This document shows, in pieces, positions 62,116 to 64,000 of a stretch of DNA of 64,000 nucleotides (positions are counted from its first letter, which is position 1; the number at the start of each line of letters is the position of its first letter). The notes beneath the pieces are model-generated. The model ran no database searches. It worked only from the letters and a program-made list of their open reading frames with translations, and had not been told where the DNA came from. Source of the DNA: Nymphaea colorata (Eukaryota > Streptophyta > Magnoliopsida > Nymphaeales > Nymphaeaceae). The DNA is taken from the NCBI RefSeq assembly GCF_008831285.2, contig NC_045139.1, positions 27,188,808 to 27,252,807 on the forward strand. Reading direction: 5' to 3'. The translations under genes were made by a program, and so were the position numbers.

Positions 62116-62779
62116 TATGCATTGACAACTCAGGAGCTTATATATGAGGCCTACGGGTAACCCTGTTCTTGGGATGATCCGTGATCGTTCCGGCTCTGCT
62201 TAGTTTATAATAGCGTGTATATGTATATATCAAACCGAAGCAAGGCCTTTATTCGGTTTCAGAACCAAATTGTTAAAGCTGCCAGTTCGTACCTTAAATC
62301 AGCAACCAAATTAAATAAGGTCGCTTCTCGACAAATATGAAAAGACGAGTACCTGATTTGTATTAGTGATCGGACAACTGTAGAATGAATCTTTACCCTC
62401 TCTTCTTCATCGAAGGGTTTCATATTGGAATTTAAATGTAGCTCTTTAAATATGAACCAATAAAAGTCTCTACCATGTCTAAAATCTGAATTCAAATTCA
62501 GCAACCAAATATGATTTTCAAATTCACTACTGAATCTGAATTCGATTTTTTATACCAAATCTGAACCACATGGTATGTTAAGAACAGTTTCCAAGTTGGA
62601 TGGATATTACATATATGTTATTTGTTTAAATCTAAATTTTAATGTGATTGGATTGCATACATGAAATATCCACCCTTCCTTCATCTTTTCTGGCCAGGTC
62701 TAGGGTTGCTTCGGCTTGTGCAATGGATTGATGTACATGCCATTTGAACCAGTAACTGCCGGCCGCTGCCATTTACCAG
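62116..62779. other. Unrecognised stretch
   Basis: Repeated small motif AAATCTGAAT in both orientations at about 62420-62570; no coding or RNA family seen. Confidence 0.3.
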
Positions 62780-63140
62780 CCTCCTGGTTGAGCCAATGAG
62801 ACTCGGGCCGGCCCGACTTGTTATTGGGTCGGTCCAGTTAAGCCTGACAAGCCTAGATTGGGCTTAATAATAATTTTTTTATTTTTTATTATCTTTTATA
62901 TATATTTATAATATTTTATTACAATTAATTATTTATATGTATTATTTATATTATTTTATATATATATTTATAATATTTTATTATAATTAATGATTTATAT
63001 GTATTATTTATATTAAAAAATAATTTTTTAATGTAATCAGGCCGACTGAGTTCGGGCCCGAATTTTAGATGCCGAACCGACCTGGCCCAACTCATTATGG
63101 GGCCAGACTGGACCGGACCCACCCGATGCGGTCCACCCGA
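62780..63140. repeat. Dispersed repeat family A, copy 3
   Basis: GGGCCGGCCCGAC and GGGCCCGAATT arms around an A/T core. The core itself holds a duplicated 60-70-bp unit (TTTATAATATTTTATTA[C/T]AATTAAT[T/G]ATTTATATG) at about 62905-63015. Confidence 0.55.
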
Positions 63141-63434
63141 TGCCGAGGCTTACTTGGTGAGTTTTTTCTGAGCCACAGCAAGTAATGACGTGCTGGCAGC
63201 TCCATTTTCCGGTCTTGCCTAAATAAAACTTCCTATTTTAATAAAAGTTTGTTCATGAAATGTCTTTCTAGAAAGAAAGCACCGAGCATTTTCCAGACAT
63301 CCAACTTTATACGAATATTTTATTTCTGTGGATGAAGATACATTTTCTATTTGTGGTTGAGGCTTGTCTTTTTTCTATCGCTTGTTTTCGTTTATTATAT
63401 CATTTCAAGGAAACACGCTCAAAATTTTTGAATG

Positions 63435-63560
63435 CCCAGGCTGTGGATTCAGCAATTCAGCTGAATCGGATGAGAATCGGCGATTGAATCGGTTGAGAAT
63501 CAGCAACATTTTTGAAAAGATAAACAAAGAATATATAAATAAATAATAAGAATAAGAAAA
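63435..63560. repeat. Dispersed repeat family B, copy 3 (partial)
   Basis: GGATTCAGCAATTCAGCTGAATCGG and GATTGAATCGGTTGAGAATCAGC lead into an A-rich core. Only one arm is clear. Confidence 0.4.
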
Positions 63561-64000
63561 CAAATGAGAATATTTGAAATAATAAATAATACACGGACCA
63601 AGAGCTTCATGGAGGTTAGACTTTGAAAGGGCCATGGAGTGGAAAGATGTTCTTAGTTCAAAACCCAAGTCCCTAAACATGATGGGAAACATCTATGTGT
63701 TAATTTCAAATAGATCAGATAGTAGAGATTTAAGAGGAAAACAAATGAGTTTTCTTAAACGAAACATCTTTGAAGGGTAGTTTGGGCTCTTAAAAATAAG
63801 TTGACTTGTGTAATTGCAACTTAATTTCCACTATTCGATATCTCATGAAATCAACAACATGATGATACCCATAATGACGGTCTACTTGCTACCTGTTTAT
63901 ATATAGAGAGAGAGAAATTGACGCAAACCACAAAACCATATAAAAAATGTTTTATATAAAATACAAATATCCGATAAAAACTATTTTGATATAAAATATG
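63561..64000. other. Unrecognised stretch to window end
   Basis: No family motif; short (GA)n at about 63905-63916. Confidence 0.35.

Overview
This is a repeat-rich, AT-rich plant nuclear window. The evidence is a spliced gene of eukaryotic type with a plastid- or mitochondrion-like leader, plus plant-type transposons: hAT, Ty1/copia, LINE, TRIM and Tourist-like MITE. There is also an endogenous pararetrovirus. I cannot name the species. Almost all of the open frames are fragments of decayed mobile elements.

The only gene I can rebuild in full is on the minus strand at 14366-19410. It has seven exons (579 nt, 192 codons) and encodes an RlmH-like SPOUT rRNA methyltransferase. All six introns are GT-AG and all exon phases agree. 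Its introns hold microsatellites and a MITE-like repeat. Two gene-like scraps lie downstream of it: an exon-like open stretch at 12188-12407 and a RING-finger remnant near 13240-13370.

Layout. 1-340: GC-arm/AT-core repeat (family A). 1657-4652: a TRIM element whose 3' LTR is split by a 2.5-kb solo LTR. 4.7-14.3 kb: mostly unrecognised sequence with microsatellites and a fresh 216-bp tandem duplication. 14.4-19.4 kb: the RlmH-like gene. 20.2-30.35 kb: a hAT transposase relic (minus) split by a copia element (minus), which is itself split by a second copy of the solo LTR (2,995 bp, perfect 5-bp target duplication). 30.4-36.9 kb: an 84-bp minisatellite, then unrecognised DNA. 36.9-43.4 kb: a decayed L1-type LINE (plus) whose reverse transcriptase is cut by a head-to-tail array of four MITE units at TAA sites. 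44.3-46.0 kb: a copia relic. 49.15-49.5 kb: a copia gag scrap. 49.57-55.73 kb: an endogenous caulimovirid (minus). 55.7-64 kb: unrecognised DNA with microsatellites, tandem repeats and further copies of repeat families A and B.

The most interesting item is the endogenous caulimovirid. Its order is unknown N-terminal region, coat protein with zinc knuckle, movement protein, protease-like module, aspartic protease, reverse transcriptase, RNase H, then a separate transactivator-like frame. Coat-before-movement order with a terminal transactivator recalls cavemo- and solendoviruses. The two protease-like modules in tandem are unusual. It is dead: the zinc knuckle, protease and reverse-transcriptase active sites all carry lesions. 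The second theme is three nested insertion series whose order can be read from target-site duplications.
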